This document shows, one piece after another, positions 23,901 to 35,261 of a DNA stretch of 64,000 bases. Under the pieces are notes generated by a model. It was not told where the DNA came from. It made no database searches and saw nothing but the letters and a program-made list of their open reading frames with translations. The stretch comes from Physella acuta (taxonomy: Eukaryota > Mollusca > Gastropoda > Physidae), in contig NW_026731915.1 of the NCBI RefSeq assembly GCF_028476545.1, positions 334,001-398,000 on the forward strand. Direction: 5' to 3'. The stretch's first letter is position 1; the number at the start of each line of letters is the position of its first letter. A program made the translations under genes and the position numbers.

Positions 23901-24643
23901 AAGAAGTCCCGTTGATACCTCGGTATTGTCCAATCTTGAATATCTCAAGCGGGGAGAATGTTTTTTTTTTATTTGAGAAACAAGACAACGACCATGAAGA
24001 TACCATGCTTAAACGATTTTTTGTTCTTTCACACATTCTCTCTCTTGGTGTCTCTCCATCGTACTCTTTAGCGTTTAAAAAACAATAAATGAAGCACGAA
24101 TTTTACAAACCACAAAATGCACGAATGATTATTAATACAAATTAATTTGAGCTCAATAATTGACCCAGTAATGTTTTATCAGTATACAAAAAAAGTGCGT
24201 AACATAATACTGCAACGACTTGAAATGAATAAATATGTTGTTATGTCGTGACAAAATTTTTTATGTTTGCCCGTAATTTAATGTCGTAGCTATTGTTTCT
24301 TTCGCACATTTTTCTATAGGGGAGAGAGGCATAGGGGTAGGACACTGGTAAAATTTTTTTTTAAATTTTGTAAACAGGTAGTGGGGGGGGGGGAGGTTAT
24401 ATAAAAAAGTAGCTTTATGTATTTTCTCTAAATGTATGATATATTATACAAAATGCTAAATAAGTGGTATAATGGTGTGTATAAAAATGCCATACAATTA
24501 CGTACACAGTCACCTATGAGTGTTGTGTAACTAATCCAAACTATTATTATTTGGTAACTGGATATTTTAGATTAAAAATAAATATATTTTAAAAAGTACA
24601 GACTTTTTTATTCTATGTACATACTTTTTTTTAAAACAAGAAT
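23901..24643. other. AT-rich stretch with a MITE-like scrap
   Basis: About 24310-24400 contains GGACACTGGTAAAATTTTT and a G run, reminiscent of the CAGTGTTTC family interior. The remainder is unrecognised. Confidence 0.45.
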
Positions 24644-24837
24644 CAGAGTCAACCGCCCAACCCCCCCCCCCCCTTTATCCAACGAAATGAATTTTAATAT
24701 AGAAAATATATACTGTTACCAGTGAATCCCCTCCCACTTGGGAAGTCCGACCCCCCACCCCCCACCACCACTCCCCTGCCTGAAAGTTTCAAGTGCCACG
24801 AATGCCACTCCAAAAAAGATTTCTGAAAGAAACACTG
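24644..24837. mobile_element. hAT-like MITE, CAGTGTTTCTTTCAG family, diverged left end
   Basis: The right end TTCTGAAAGAAACACTG is intact. The interior AATATAGAAAATATATACTG and C-rich blocks match the copies at 9443, 41941 and 48812. The left boundary (CAGAGTC) is approximate and no target duplication is evident. Confidence 0.7.
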
Positions 24838-25440
24838 CTTTCAATCCGACAGGTACAAATAAGTACAGTATTTTACAAAAAGTAGACGGCGTGTTTCCAA
24901 ATACAGCGTTGAAATATAAAATGTTCTTGTCATTCTTAACTTTCTATTTAAAATTTCTATAATAAATTACAGGAAACAAAAGTGGGCCTATACTTTATTT
25001 CTACTCCATGTTAACTTATCTATACTATAGAAATAATAGTCACAAAAATGGCAAAATGTTACCGACCACTCAATAGATTCGGGAATTTGACGGGCCATTC
25101 TATTTGAAATTAACTCTGTTATCAAATGTAGGGAAATGAATGCAAGAATACGTCGTCGCGTTATTGATAGTAGGACGATAGTCTAACTTAAATAATCGAC
25201 AACCCGCTGTGTATAAGCATTATTTAACTCGCATATGTTTGGATTGGCTTTTTTATAAAATTAGAAGCAAGTTTCAATACACCAAAGGAAAGAGATCTAT
25301 CTATATACATGTAACGCATGTTTTATTATACGGTACATAATGGATAATATTATTTTTAGTTGATGTACTAAAGATACTGTTTATGCGTAGGATAATTCTC
25401 CCTTCTACCCTAGATACTTAACACACCCCTAATTGGAGCG
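24838..25440. other. AT-rich unique stretch, nothing recognised
   Basis: No supported feature. Confidence 0.5.
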
Positions 25441-25469
25441 GATTGGCCTTTAGCTTCTGCACTGTCCTC

Positions 25470-25690
25470 TGTACTTTCCATTGCACTGCCATAGCCCTTG
25501 TCTTAGCCCCTACCTTAGCTCCAAAACTAGCCTTTACCATAGCTCTTGTCTTAGCCCCTACTTTAGCTCCAAAACTAGCCTCTACCATAACTCTTGTCTT
25601 AGCCCCTACCTTAGCTCCAAAACTAGCCTTTACCATAGCTCTTGTCATAGCCCCTACTTTAGCTCCAAAACTAGCCTCTAATGTAGCCAC
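25470..25690. repeat. Minisatellite, 48-bp unit, four to five copies
   Basis: Units contain CTTGTCTTAGCCCCTAC followed by TTAGCTCCAAAACTAGCC. Because 48 is divisible by 3 the array is open in several frames (16-residue repeats), which explains the frames on both strands. No start context, splice site or domain supports a protein. Confidence 0.92.
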
Positions 25691-25769
25691 TGCACTGTGC
25701 TATCCTGTACATTTGCTCCTACCACTATTTCATAATATAATTCATACTTTAGCATATACATAGTCCATG

Positions 25770-26405
25770 CGCGGGCCCCTGTTCTAAACCCTGCCATAGT
25801 CTCCCCTCTAATCAGTCCTCTTCCCTACCCTAGCTCTTGTCCTAGCCCCTGCCCTTGCCTTTTCAGTATCCCCCTAACCTAGCCCCTACACTAAACCCTG
25901 TCCTATCCCCTGCCCTAGTTTCTACCCTAACCCCTACCCTGCCGTATCTCTTGCCCTATACCCTATCGTAGCCCCTACACTAGCCCCTACCCTAGCCCCT
26001 GCCCTATGACTTACCCTAGCCTCTACCCTAGCCCCATACCCTAGCCCCATACCCTAGCCTCTACCCTAGCCCCTACCCTAGTCCCTACCCTAGTCCCTAC
26101 CCTAGCCCGTACCCTAGCCCCTACCCTAGTCCCTACCCTAGCCCCTACCATAGCCCCTACCCTAGCCCCTACCCTAGCCCCTACCCTAGCCCGTACCCTA
26201 GCCCCTACCCTAGCCCCTACCCTAGCCCCTACCCTAGCCCCTACCCTAGCCCGTACCCTAGCCCCTACCCTACTCCCTACCCTAGCCCCTACCCTAGCCC
26301 ATACCCTAGCCCCTACCCTAGCCCGTACCCTAGCCCCTACCCTACTCCCTACCCTAGCTCCTACCCTAGCCCCTACCCTAGCCCCTACCCTAGCCCCTAC
26401 CCTAG
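25770..26405. repeat. Minisatellite, 12-bp unit CCCTACCCTAGC
   Basis: Degenerate CCTAGCCCCTACC sequence from about 25770 becomes a near-perfect 12-bp array at about 26030-26405. The minus-strand VGARVGAR open frame is the array translated. It ends only 35 bp from the downstream end of the 26440-26599 exon. Confidence 0.96.
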
Positions 26406-26439
26406 CCCCAGCACACATCCACCAACACCACTGAATTAC

Positions 26440-26599
26440 CTTCTAAGAACTGACTCCTCGTGATCATATCAGCCAATGCCGCGGCCGGTGGGCTGGGTCC
26501 GGGCGATATACACACACTGGACATCTGGGCCCACATGCTGCTGGACCTGTGGGCGAACTTGCTGTACGGAGCTCGTGAGATATCCAGACCGGCAGGCTG
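26440..26599 (-). CDS. Lhx3/4: Probable N-terminal coding exon of the Lhx3/4 gene
   Basis: On the minus strand a pyrimidine-rich acceptor (CCTCCCCCACCCAG) is followed by an open exon of 160 bp ending GAAG|GTAATT. It reads ...[19 protein letters not shown]... to ...[12 protein letters not shown] and leaves one extra base (G). The LIM1 exon at 3154-3328 begins with two extra bases (CC), so the junction codon is GCC (Ala) and the frame is kept: ...[15 protein letters not shown]. If ATG 26536-26534 is the start, about 33 residues precede the LIM domain, close to the short N-terminus of vertebrate Lhx3 (family knowledge). The sequence itself is not conserved enough to recognise. Whether the region before that ATG is coding or 5'UTR is open. 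Other possibility: an exon of another gene. Confidence 0.55.
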
Positions 26600-26689
26600 C
26601 TGGGTGGGGGAGGGTGTGGTGGTCAGTCCAGGTAGGTCTCACCTGTCGTCTGACATCAGACTGATGACTTCCGGGTCAAGTTGGGGCAC

Positions 26690-26910
26690 TGGGGGTCCAA
26701 GTGATGATCAAAGTCCTGTCCGGCAATAACAACGGCCAAGTCTGACCAAAGTCCAGTTTAGCACTAACCAAACCTCACTCTGGCACTGACTTAAGTCCTG
26801 TCCGGCACTGACCAAAACCGAAGTCTAGCACTGACCAAAGACCAGTCTAGCACTAACCAAACTGCAGTCTGGCACTGACTAAAGTCCTGTCAAGCACTGA
26901 TCTATAGCCT
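26690..26910. repeat. Degenerate repeat, about 32-bp unit (GGCACTGACCAAAGTCC)
   Basis: Six to seven diverged units containing AGCACTGACCAAA and CAGTCTGGCACT words. It lies just upstream (minus strand) of the probable N-terminal exon. Confidence 0.75.
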
Positions 26911-28080
26911 GGTGTGTTTATTCCAGAAGAAAAATCCAGAAGATTCTCACAAAGATCATTATTTTAAAGCACCAAATTACAAGGTCAATCTAAAACCGGA
27001 TTCTATGATAAACAATACACAAATTTGAAAAAATCTGGCAAAAAGTAGAATTTCGTTTAAAACCATAAAAAAAACTGTCTAAAATCTATTTTTGATAAAT
27101 TTTAGCTTTTGTTAAATTTAAATCAAATTTAAACTATTGTTTAATTTAAATTTAATTTAAGCTGTTATTTAATTAAACTTTTATTTAATCTTATTCGTGA
27201 ATATATATCTTAACACTAAAAGAACGATTATATTTTATGTAAAATTTAAAGTTAATAATAGCTAAACATTTAAGTTTGTACTAATAAAAAACCAAGCTTA
27301 AAATATTGGCTACAGTATATTTAATTTTAATATTGTTCGCAATCTGTTTACAATAAAAAAAAATTCTAGGCTTAAAATTCTTATGTATTCGTTTTTCGAG
27401 TATCAAACTACAGTTCTAAATTTGGTCTGTACATGATGTAGAGCGACATCAACAAGTGGTTATCGTATAAAAAAAATAATTTTCGACTTTGAATTCCATA
27501 AAAAAATGGATTGTATGAATATTTCATTACTAAAGCTGTGCAATTACACGTAAAATAATTTATAATTTACTAATTACATGCTAATTGCATTTTTGTATAC
27601 TAACAAGAAGATGAAACTCTTGTTATGTATTTTGTTTTTCAAAAGCAGTTTAAACCACACAATGGAAGTGTAGCCTATATAAACTAAATATAAATATATA
27701 TTATAAAACTATTTTTAAAATACTGTAAGTCCTATATTTCAAATATTTTAAATAAGATTTTGATAGATTTTGATTGACGCTGAGAATAAATTTTTTTTCT
27801 ACAAACTAAATTTTGAATCGCTAACTCGCCATCTTCTAAAGAACTACGTTCTTGAACAAGATATTAGAATTAGAGTTATAACTACGATGTTCTATACAAT
27901 TTTCTTCATGAACACAATCTTCTATAAAACTAGCGTTCTTGAACACGACCCTAGAATTAGCGTAATAAACAGGATGTTCTTTAGAACTAACATTTGAACC
28001 TTGCCGCAGTCGTTAAACTAACGCAAGCCTTAATTTCTTTTTAACTACTCCTGACCAGTTAGAAAACAAACGTAAACAAG
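26911..28080. other. AT-rich stretch with one two-copy direct repeat
   Basis: At 27826-27990 a unit of about 105 bp with CGTTCTTGAACA, AGAATTAG and ATGTTCT blocks occurs twice. The remainder is AT-rich (including TTTAAATTTAA-type sequence near 27110-27180) and unrecognised. Confidence 0.5.
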
Positions 28081-28084
28081 TGGT

Positions 28085-28205
28085 CGTTTGATAGAGCGGG
28101 TGGCCACTACCCTGGTGGTTGCCGTTCTAAGTCGGCCTGGCAGATAATAGAGAAATATCAACGTCAACTAAGCTACTGCGGGTACCCGACATAAGTTGGA
28201 CATAA
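28085..28205 (+). mobile_element. SINE-like fragment, diverged
   Basis: The head AGTGGTCGTTTGATAGAGCG is tRNA A-box-like and the body GCGGGTACCCGACATAAG resembles the GGGTACCCGAAAC block of the copy at 45352. The B box is poorly preserved, so the call is tentative. Confidence 0.4.
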
Positions 28206-28877
28206 GTAAACACATACAATCGTAACAACAGAAACTGCGTTTTAAGTTCTTTACACGGGACTTTAATGTTAGTTTAGAGATTTTATTAAAGACGAATTTT
28301 TTTAATTTACAAAGACGCAGCTTTTGAGTAGATATACATAATAAACATGAATCAACATTATGCCAAATAAATAACGTGTTTTTATTGTTATATTATTGGT
28401 ATATTCTTTTGTATATTACTGCTTTTTTTTTAAAATTAACATCAAAGTTTGCTTTGGTGTTTTGGAATGATTTAAGATATATACCAATGAAGTATTTACT
28501 GACAGAAAAAAGCCGATATGAAAATAAAGATTAGTATTTAGGAGCATATAGCAAAGTATTATAAGCGACTGAAGAATAAAACATAACGTTACACGAACGG
28601 AAGATAATACTTTTTCCTTTCTCACAACCTTTACGCTAAACCGCAAAACACTGAACATTCTAACTCTAACCAGTAAAATGGGAAGTATTTTTATGAAGGG
28701 TAAAATGAGATGTGCGAAATGCTCGTTTGTTACCTAGCAGAGTTAGAAATGAAAGACCGGTTTAAAAAAAAATATTGAATATTAAATTAGATCGTTAGAT
28801 TAACTTGATTACAAGATTATTACATGGGATTTTTATCAAGATAATAATGACATCACTTCCGTTATTTTGTAAAAGGG

Positions 28878-28878
<1 letters not shown>
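28206..28878. other. AT-rich unique stretch, nothing recognised
   Basis: No supported feature on either strand. Confidence 0.5.

Positions 28879-28941
<63 letters not shown>
28879..28941. repeat. (AT)n microsatellite
   Basis: Pure AT, 63 bp. Confidence 0.97.
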
Positions 28942-28945
<4 letters not shown>

Positions 28946-30105
28946 TAAGCAGTGCTTTGACCACATGTGGTTTGGCTTTGTCCATACAAACATGATTTTT
29001 TTCTAAATAATACAGCTATTGGAAAGTATTTTTAAAAAATTTCTTAATACGATGACACCTTCACTTTTTAAAAATTTTAAACTATATTTGTGGTCACCAT
29101 GTAAGTTAAGAAATATTTCTGACACTGATTTCGACGTGGGTTGAGACTAAGGTATCGGATGGCGGTATAGATTTGCAGCGCTGATCGCTACTTTTGTACT
29201 GTGCGATTTTCATTTAACTTTACTTACATCTAATCTAGATCACGTTATTTTGTACCTGGTTTTATGAGGGTTTTTTTTTTTTGCTATTAAATGTATTTTT
29301 TTCTAATACCGAATATGTTATATATTTAATGCCGTCTAAATCGTAGAGTAAATTAGCGTGTAAAATAATCCTCGAAGTTTAGCAAACACCGCAATCAACA
29401 CACTTTAAAGATCAAATCTACAAAACTAATCACACGAAGTAGGCGTAAGACCTCTCGACTTTAGATAAACATAAAACGCCTCCACGTTTTCAACACGCTA
29501 ACCAAACTAAACAAACTTTACGATACTTCTGGAATTATTACTCTTAACTAGCTGAACTTGAGTTGAATATGAGAGTCCCAGCTTTTCGATCCAATCTTAT
29601 CAGATGTTTTAGGACCTTTTCTTATTAAAATAAATACAGTTTATAAAACCTCACTCTAAGTCCTATAGGCTAATGATCGACCAAATCCAACAATAGTATG
29701 ATATGCTTTTAAAATATTGTTTTTACACATTAAAAATAAAATCTTTTGGTTCAAAAAACATAAATAACGTTGAAGTTTAAAATAGAATACTTCTATTTTT
29801 TTGTAAAAATAAATCTTATTAAACAACCACTTGTTGAACGCTAGAAAGTATTCCAGTCTAAGTCTGACACTTATTTTAAAACTATTTTTTAACTAACGCA
29901 AGAAATTGTAAATTTAATTAAAATCAGTACATCAAATTTCACAATTCCAACACGCAGTTAATGAATATCGAGATAACGAGCTCAGCATAAAACTGATGGG
30001 TGAACCAAAAACCTCACTAACTATGTATCACGTGACGTTGTAGGTTTGGCAAAAAAACATTAACCCTAGCACCTATCACAAGTTAAAACACATTCAATTA
30101 TCCTA
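28942..30105. other. AT-rich unique stretch, nothing recognised
   Basis: No coding frame, SINE boxes or inverted ends supported. Confidence 0.5.
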
Positions 30106-30109
30106 ATGA

Positions 30110-30560
30110 GAGCCAACTCCAACGCGAAGTGGGAGCCACATTGAATATGACCCTCGGCTGAAAATCCTCAAGGCGTCCGACTGTCCCGTTCTTTCACTCC
30201 GCCGCAACTTTACGAGTCCTCGCGTCGCTCTGTCAATGAGTTTTCGATCACTCATACAGCGTGAGCTTGTTCTGGAGGGGCCAGTCTCCGTCCAGTCCTC
30301 ATCCTCGCATGCTCGTCCCTTTCTCATTTTTTAACCCAGCACGTCACTCCCCTGTATCCAGGGGCCCCGCGCGCCTTGCGCGAGCCGCTCCCTGGATCGA
30401 TAATTGCTTAATATTCATGACCTCTCATCGATCGCATCTTCGCCAACAATGCCAGTGGCACGGGGACAGGTTAGAAGATCGAGGAGCCATTCATTGATTT
30501 TCTTCCCCCACCGACCGTCTCCGCCCCTGGTTTAAAAAGCTGTCACCCCCCTTTTATTCT
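30110..30560. promoter_or_regulatory. GC-rich island with homeodomain and SOX-like motifs
   Basis: About 450 bp of GC-rich sequence with sharp AT-rich borders. It includes GATAATTGCTTAATATTCAT (homeodomain/POU-like words, about 30399-30418), CATCGATCGCATC, and AACAATG (SOX-type). The open frames (74 and 78 aa) show no domain. It lies upstream of the probable first Lhx3/4 exon on the minus strand, so promoter, alternative 5' exon or enhancer are all possible. Confidence 0.4.
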
Positions 30561-30984
30561 TACCCCACCATAACATGATCCTTGGAGATGAAGGGGGATT
30601 GGATTCTAGAACATTCTGTGTTTAAAATAAAAGGGGAAGGGGGGATGAAAATGAGCGTAACTCACCAACCAACGACTGGGAGTGAGCAGCCCGTCAACTC
30701 ACGATTCGTGGACCGTCGTTTTACCAGCGCACGTGCCAGTGTCAGAATGGGCGGGTTAGGGGGTGGGGTCGAGGGCCTCGTGCTAAGCCTCAGCCGCCCC
30801 GCCCTGTGTCTTAGCATTTCGCACACGTCTCGCGCTGTGCTGGTCAGCGTTAGACGGCTCACGTTCAACCGTGCGGAAGGGCGGATGTGTCACTCACGAT
30901 AAAAACTCACGCGCGCTGTGTGGAGTGTTTACGTCACGCTTACATCACCGGGACTGTCAACACTATTGCAAATTATGCGCTCAC
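30561..30984. other. GC-moderate stretch, no gene recognised
   Basis: Open frames of 68-106 aa on both strands have arginine/proline-rich, family-less sequence. Nothing supported. Confidence 0.4.
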
Positions 30985-31572
30985 AATGTAGCCGGTCTAT
31001 ATTTTACCGGTTACCGTGTAGCCGGTCTCTATTTAAACGGTCACAATGTAGCCGGTCACTATTTAACCAGTCACCATGTAGCCAGTCACATTTTAACCGG
31101 TCACTATTTAACCGGTCACTATTTAACCGGTCACTATTTAACGTGTCCCCAATTTAACCGGTCAGTTTTTAACCGGTCACTATGTAGCCGGTCACTATTT
31201 AACCGGTCACTATTTAACCGGTCACTATTTAACCGGTCACTATTTAACCGGTCACTATTTAACCGGTCACTATTTAACCGGTCACTATTTAACCGGTCAC
31301 TATTTAACCGGTCACTATTTAACCGGTCACTATTTAACCGGTCACTATTTAACCGGTCACAATGTAGCCGGTCACCATATAGCCGGTCACCATGTAGCCG
31401 GTCACCATATAGCCGGTCACCATGTAGCCGGTCACTATGTAGCCGAGCCGGTCACCATGTAGCCGGTCACCATGTAGCTTGTCACCATGTAGCCGGTCAC
31501 CATGTAGCCGGTCACCATGCAGCCGGTCACCATGTAGCCGGTCACCATGCAGCCAGTCACCATGTAGCCGGT
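30985..31572. repeat. Minisatellite, 15-bp unit CCGGTCACTATTTAA / CCGGTCACCATGTAG
   Basis: About 39 units. The central block (about 31085-31350) is CCGGTCACTATTTAA; both edges carry CCGGTCACCATGTAG variants. As 15 is a multiple of 3 it stays open in several frames (RSLFN and AGHHV repeats), which is why a 241-aa frame appears. No evidence of expression. Confidence 0.97.
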
Positions 31573-32215
31573 ACACTAACCTTGCCCCTGAGATAATCCA
31601 TGTCTTGCAGGTACCAATGATAAGCCACGTAAGCCAGAGAAACAACAGTTTTAATAATACCTTACCAGTTGGCTATTGAGGTTCTAGCACATAACAGGCT
31701 AGGGCTAGACATGACAGATGTATTGATTAAAGGAGATGAAATATGGCCGAGGAGAAAAAGGGCCGTTTCACCCAAGGCCAACTACATACATGGCCAAATT
31801 GTCATAAGGCCAACTAGATACATGGCCAATAATCATATTGCCAAATGGATATAAGGCCAAATTGCCATATGGCCAAATAGGTACATGACCAAATTGTCAA
31901 ATGACCAAGTAGAATTCTATTGCCATAAACGATTCATAGCCTTGACAAGCTATGTTACCAACACAACTATAATAGGAATAACCTAAGATAGATAAAATCT
32001 ATGTATAAACTAACATATGTATGACCTAACATATGTATAACCTACTATAGGCATACAAAAACGAGGTATGCCCTGACAAAGGTATTTCCTAACATAGATA
32101 TGCCATAACAGAGATATGCCTTAAAACAGATATGCCCAAATAGAGGTATACCCCTAGCAGACTTATGCCCTAACAAAGTTGTGCCCTGACAGAATCAAAA
32201 CTAGACAGACTACTT
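31573..32215. repeat. Degenerate GGCCAA and TATGCCCTAACA short repeats
   Basis: 31740-31910 holds ACATGGCCAAATTGCCATA-type units. 32000-32200 holds about 20-bp units around GGTATGCCCTAACA. Both are old, diverged tandem arrays. Confidence 0.65.
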
Positions 32216-32624
32216 ATGGCAAGTCCATTAATTAAAAACATTACAGCTACATTTTACATAAATAAGCTGTAACTTAATTAAAAATAAACATCTTAAAAAA
32301 CTTCGAGAAGTAAAAACGTTTACATAAAATCTAACGCCGTAAAAAGCTTTTTTTTTAAGTCGTTGCTGATTTTTTTAAGGACGTTTTAATAAAAAAATAT
32401 TAAAGTTTATTTCAAAACACGAACAAGAATTCTACACAATGTTATCAAGCTGTCTATTTCAGGCGTCTTTGACAGGTAGTTTAAAGAGATGATATTGACT
32501 AAATGAAAATGAGTAGACAAATATTTTCATCATAGTTAGAAGTACCTAATAAGTGTCAATACGTAGATGATGTTTTAATGTTTGCGTGTGCTAGTGTTGT
32601 TGTGCCGCTTACTGTGGGTAGAAT
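32216..32624. other. AT-rich unique stretch, nothing recognised
   Basis: No supported feature. Confidence 0.5.
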
Positions 32625-32935
32625 GTTGACCATTCGCCTTGGTCAAGATGTTGACCATTCGCCTTGGTCAAGATGTTGACCATTCGCTTTTGTTTCCAAA
32701 TGACCATTCCCCTTTACCCAATAATTACCATTCACCTTAGTCACGATGTTGACCATTCACCTTTACCCCATAATGACAATCACTTTTACCCCATAATGAC
32801 CATTCCCATATACCCCATAATTAACATTCACCTTTACCCCATAATTAACATTCACCTTTACCCCATAATTAACATTCACCTTTACCCCATAATGACATTC
32901 ACGTTTACCCCATAATGACTACTCACCTTTGTATA
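32625..32935. repeat. Minisatellite, 24-bp unit CATTCACCTTTACCCCATAA
   Basis: About 11-12 units with ATTAA or ATGAC spacers. They become more regular toward the right and start as GTTGACCATTCGCCTTGGTC variants at the left. Confidence 0.9.
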
Positions 32936-32999
32936 GTCGCTGAACGCTTTTATTTATTTCCCAGGCCATTTTTACAGAGCCACTCAACCCTGACCGTAA

Positions 33000-33285
33000 C
33001 ACCTGGTGTTGACGTCACGGCGAACATACGACATTGTACGCGACAACTAATGATCACGTCACCGTGAAACAAGGCGGGGTATCATGTCATTTAACATTCA
33101 CGTTATTGTGACTTAAAAACTGAGTACTGTATCACGTAGTATTCTCGTCATTGACACGTCAGAAATATGACTATGTCACGTGATACGCATGTCAAAGTGA
33201 CTAAAGACAGTGTACTGTGTCACGTGGTATTCACGTCATAGTGACAGACGACAGTGTCACTTACTGTCTTACGTCAGTGTCCAAG
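33000..33285. repeat. Degenerate repeats carrying CACGTG and CGTCA motifs
   Basis: Units of roughly 60-70 bp around GTGTCACGTGGTATTCACGTCA. Included are TGACGTCA (33010-33017), CACGTG (33177-33182) and CACGTG (33221-33226), plus several CACGTCA words. Either a degenerate minisatellite whose unit contains these words, or a clustered E-box/CRE element. Confidence 0.6.
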
Positions 33286-33575
33286 AAGCTACCAATCGAT
33301 AATCCCTCGACCATCCTTAAGTGACCCCACTATAAACCCTGAGATTAACATACACAATCTGTAACCAATCATACAGACAGCCATAACCAAACAGAACACT
33401 GGAACAAATTATAGCTTGAACCCATCACCCTCAATGCATTTTGTTTTCGTTCTTCTAACTCGACTTTTTCAAAATACATTTCTTTGAAATGCATTGCACA
33501 GTTTTTTAGACGATATTGTAAGCTCAAAACTGCTGAATTTTATTTATTTATTTATTTATTTTTTACAAATATATT

Positions 33576-33826
33576 TTGATAAGTAAAGTAAAGTTTCCCT
33601 CTCAAACCTGACGGTCTATAGGGCAAGTGAAGTAGAGTTCACTTGTTTTTGTGACCTCGGCATATGAAGCAGCACTATGCCCAGCCGCCTTTACTTTCCC
33701 TAACTTGAGTTAGGGACCCATCAGATTTGGGTGGACTCAGGGACGGTCTACTGACTTGAACCCGGATTCGAACTCGAGACTTACGGGTTGGTAGTCCAGC
33801 TCTCTACCTGTAGACCACTCCGTCCA
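33576..33826 (-). mobile_element. tRNA-derived SINE, family 1
   Basis: On the minus strand the head GACGGAGTGGTCTACAGGTA plus GAGAGCTGG is tRNA-like (A box). The B box is GAGTTCGAATCC (plus GGATTCGAACTC, 33764-33775). The central block CCTAACTCAAGTTAGGGAAA plus GTAAAGGCGGC is shared with 12641 and 46663. The tail is AGTAAAG-rich. The best-preserved copy of the family here. Confidence 0.88.
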
Positions 33827-34270
33827 ATAATTTTTCTAAATGCGTTTCTAAAAACAAACACAATAAACAAGAATACAGGATTTACGTTTCAACAAATACA
33901 AAATTTAATATGCTTATCCAAATAAAGATAATGCTACAAAGTTATCTATATTCCTTTCTGTAATCCAAAACTTTCAAAATTTTAAAACAATGGCTAGTAT
34001 GTCCCAATGGAGGTTTACATTTCTTTTTTCAATTCGAAGATTAAAATTAAAAATAAACCTTTGTGTGTCTTATCAACAGTATCGTTTAGCGTAACATCAT
34101 ACTGTTCGAAATTTGAGATTTCGATTATCGAAAAATTTAATTTTAAATTTTGGCAAAATGAAAATATTTTTTCAAATATTAAATCAGTTATTTACTTTAA
34201 TGCGTACTCACACAAACCCCGTTTATACATTGACCTAAAATTTCAAAAAATAAAAAATAAAATCTCTTTG
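33827..34270. other. AT-rich unique stretch, nothing recognised
   Basis: A 132-aa open frame begins here and runs into the next transposon; its residues (KIKNK, FNFKF) reflect AT composition. Confidence 0.5.
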
Positions 34271-34278
34271 ACTTTTAA

Positions 34279-34566
34279 CAGAGGTGTAGCGAGGGCGGGG
34301 GGGGGGGGGGGGGGTTGCGGGCCGCAACGGGTGACATCAAGGCAAAAAATTGCAAAATGTACAGAAGAATATGCTTGCTTTTTTATCAGTTCCATTAATA
34401 ATTAATTAAAGTTAAATTGTCTTTAAAGTACACATCGACATTTATTACTAGGGAGTGGGAGTGACACACATTGTTTTTGTTGTTTTTGGGGTTTTTTTTT
34501 GGGGGGAGGGGGGGTTGACACCACGAAGTGACACACCGGGTGACACCCAACCTAGCGACACCACTG
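34279..34566. mobile_element. hAT-like MITE, CAGTGGTGTCGCTAGG ends, 8-bp TSD
   Basis: 288-bp element. The left end CAGAGGTGTAGCGAGG and right end CCTAGCGACACCACTG form inverted repeats. Perfect 8-bp duplication ACTTTTAA (34271-34278 and 34567-34574). Poly-G tracts lie inside both ends, with a GGTGACACCCAACC subterminal block. No coding capacity. Confidence 0.92.
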
Positions 34567-35261
34567 ACTTTTAATACTATTATATATAGTATTGATTATT
34601 TTATTATGTTTTAAACAGATATGTTAGTTATCGAAACAGCGGGAGTAAGCTCCCCTAATCTCACTCGTATACTCTTGTGTAACATCAAGGGTTCGGATGC
34701 TACTTCAATCGGAATAGGGCTATAGAAATTGTAAGTAAGTTTGTGACTAATGTATGGTGGCGAAAAGTTCTGAGAATATGTTGCTTTGTGAGAATATGAT
34801 AGTTTTGGGGAAACTCGAAATAGAGGAATGTTTCATTTCCGTTCGTCGGAAATCGCTTAGAAGCTGATAGAAACCTAAATATAGTATCCATTTTAAATTT
34901 CGTTTACTTAAAGTGTACTCACGTTATTGTCTTTATACAGACACTGACACACAGCCACGAAGGCACACACACACACACACACTCACACATGTACACTCAC
35001 GATTAGAAAACTGAGGCTTTCCGACTAAGGAAAATAAAACATTGATTTTCATCATCCATTTTATCATCAATTTTTATGCCCGATTACAACACTATCCCGT
35101 AACAGCCGCATGATTAAAGTAAAAAAAAAAAAGAAAAGTCAAGGAATTGTCGTACACAAAAGTAAATATGTCTATCTACATTTTGAAACAGTTTGTTCAT
35201 CTGTTTATACCGCAAGTTAATCTACACCGAGTCATTCTTTCAGTCTGTCTGCATCCCAGTC
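34567..35261. other. Unique AT-rich stretch with a short CA tract
   Basis: (CA)n near 34965-34990. Nothing else recognised. Confidence 0.5.

Noticed and set aside
25770-26405. CCCTACCCTAGC array as interstitial telomere sequence
   Set aside because: The animal telomere unit is CCCTAA (6 bp); this 12-bp unit differs and no CCCTAACCC run was seen.
30871-31645. 241-aa RSLFN/AGHHV repeat frame and its minus-strand partner
   Set aside because: A 15-bp minisatellite read in frame; open on both strands with no coding evidence.
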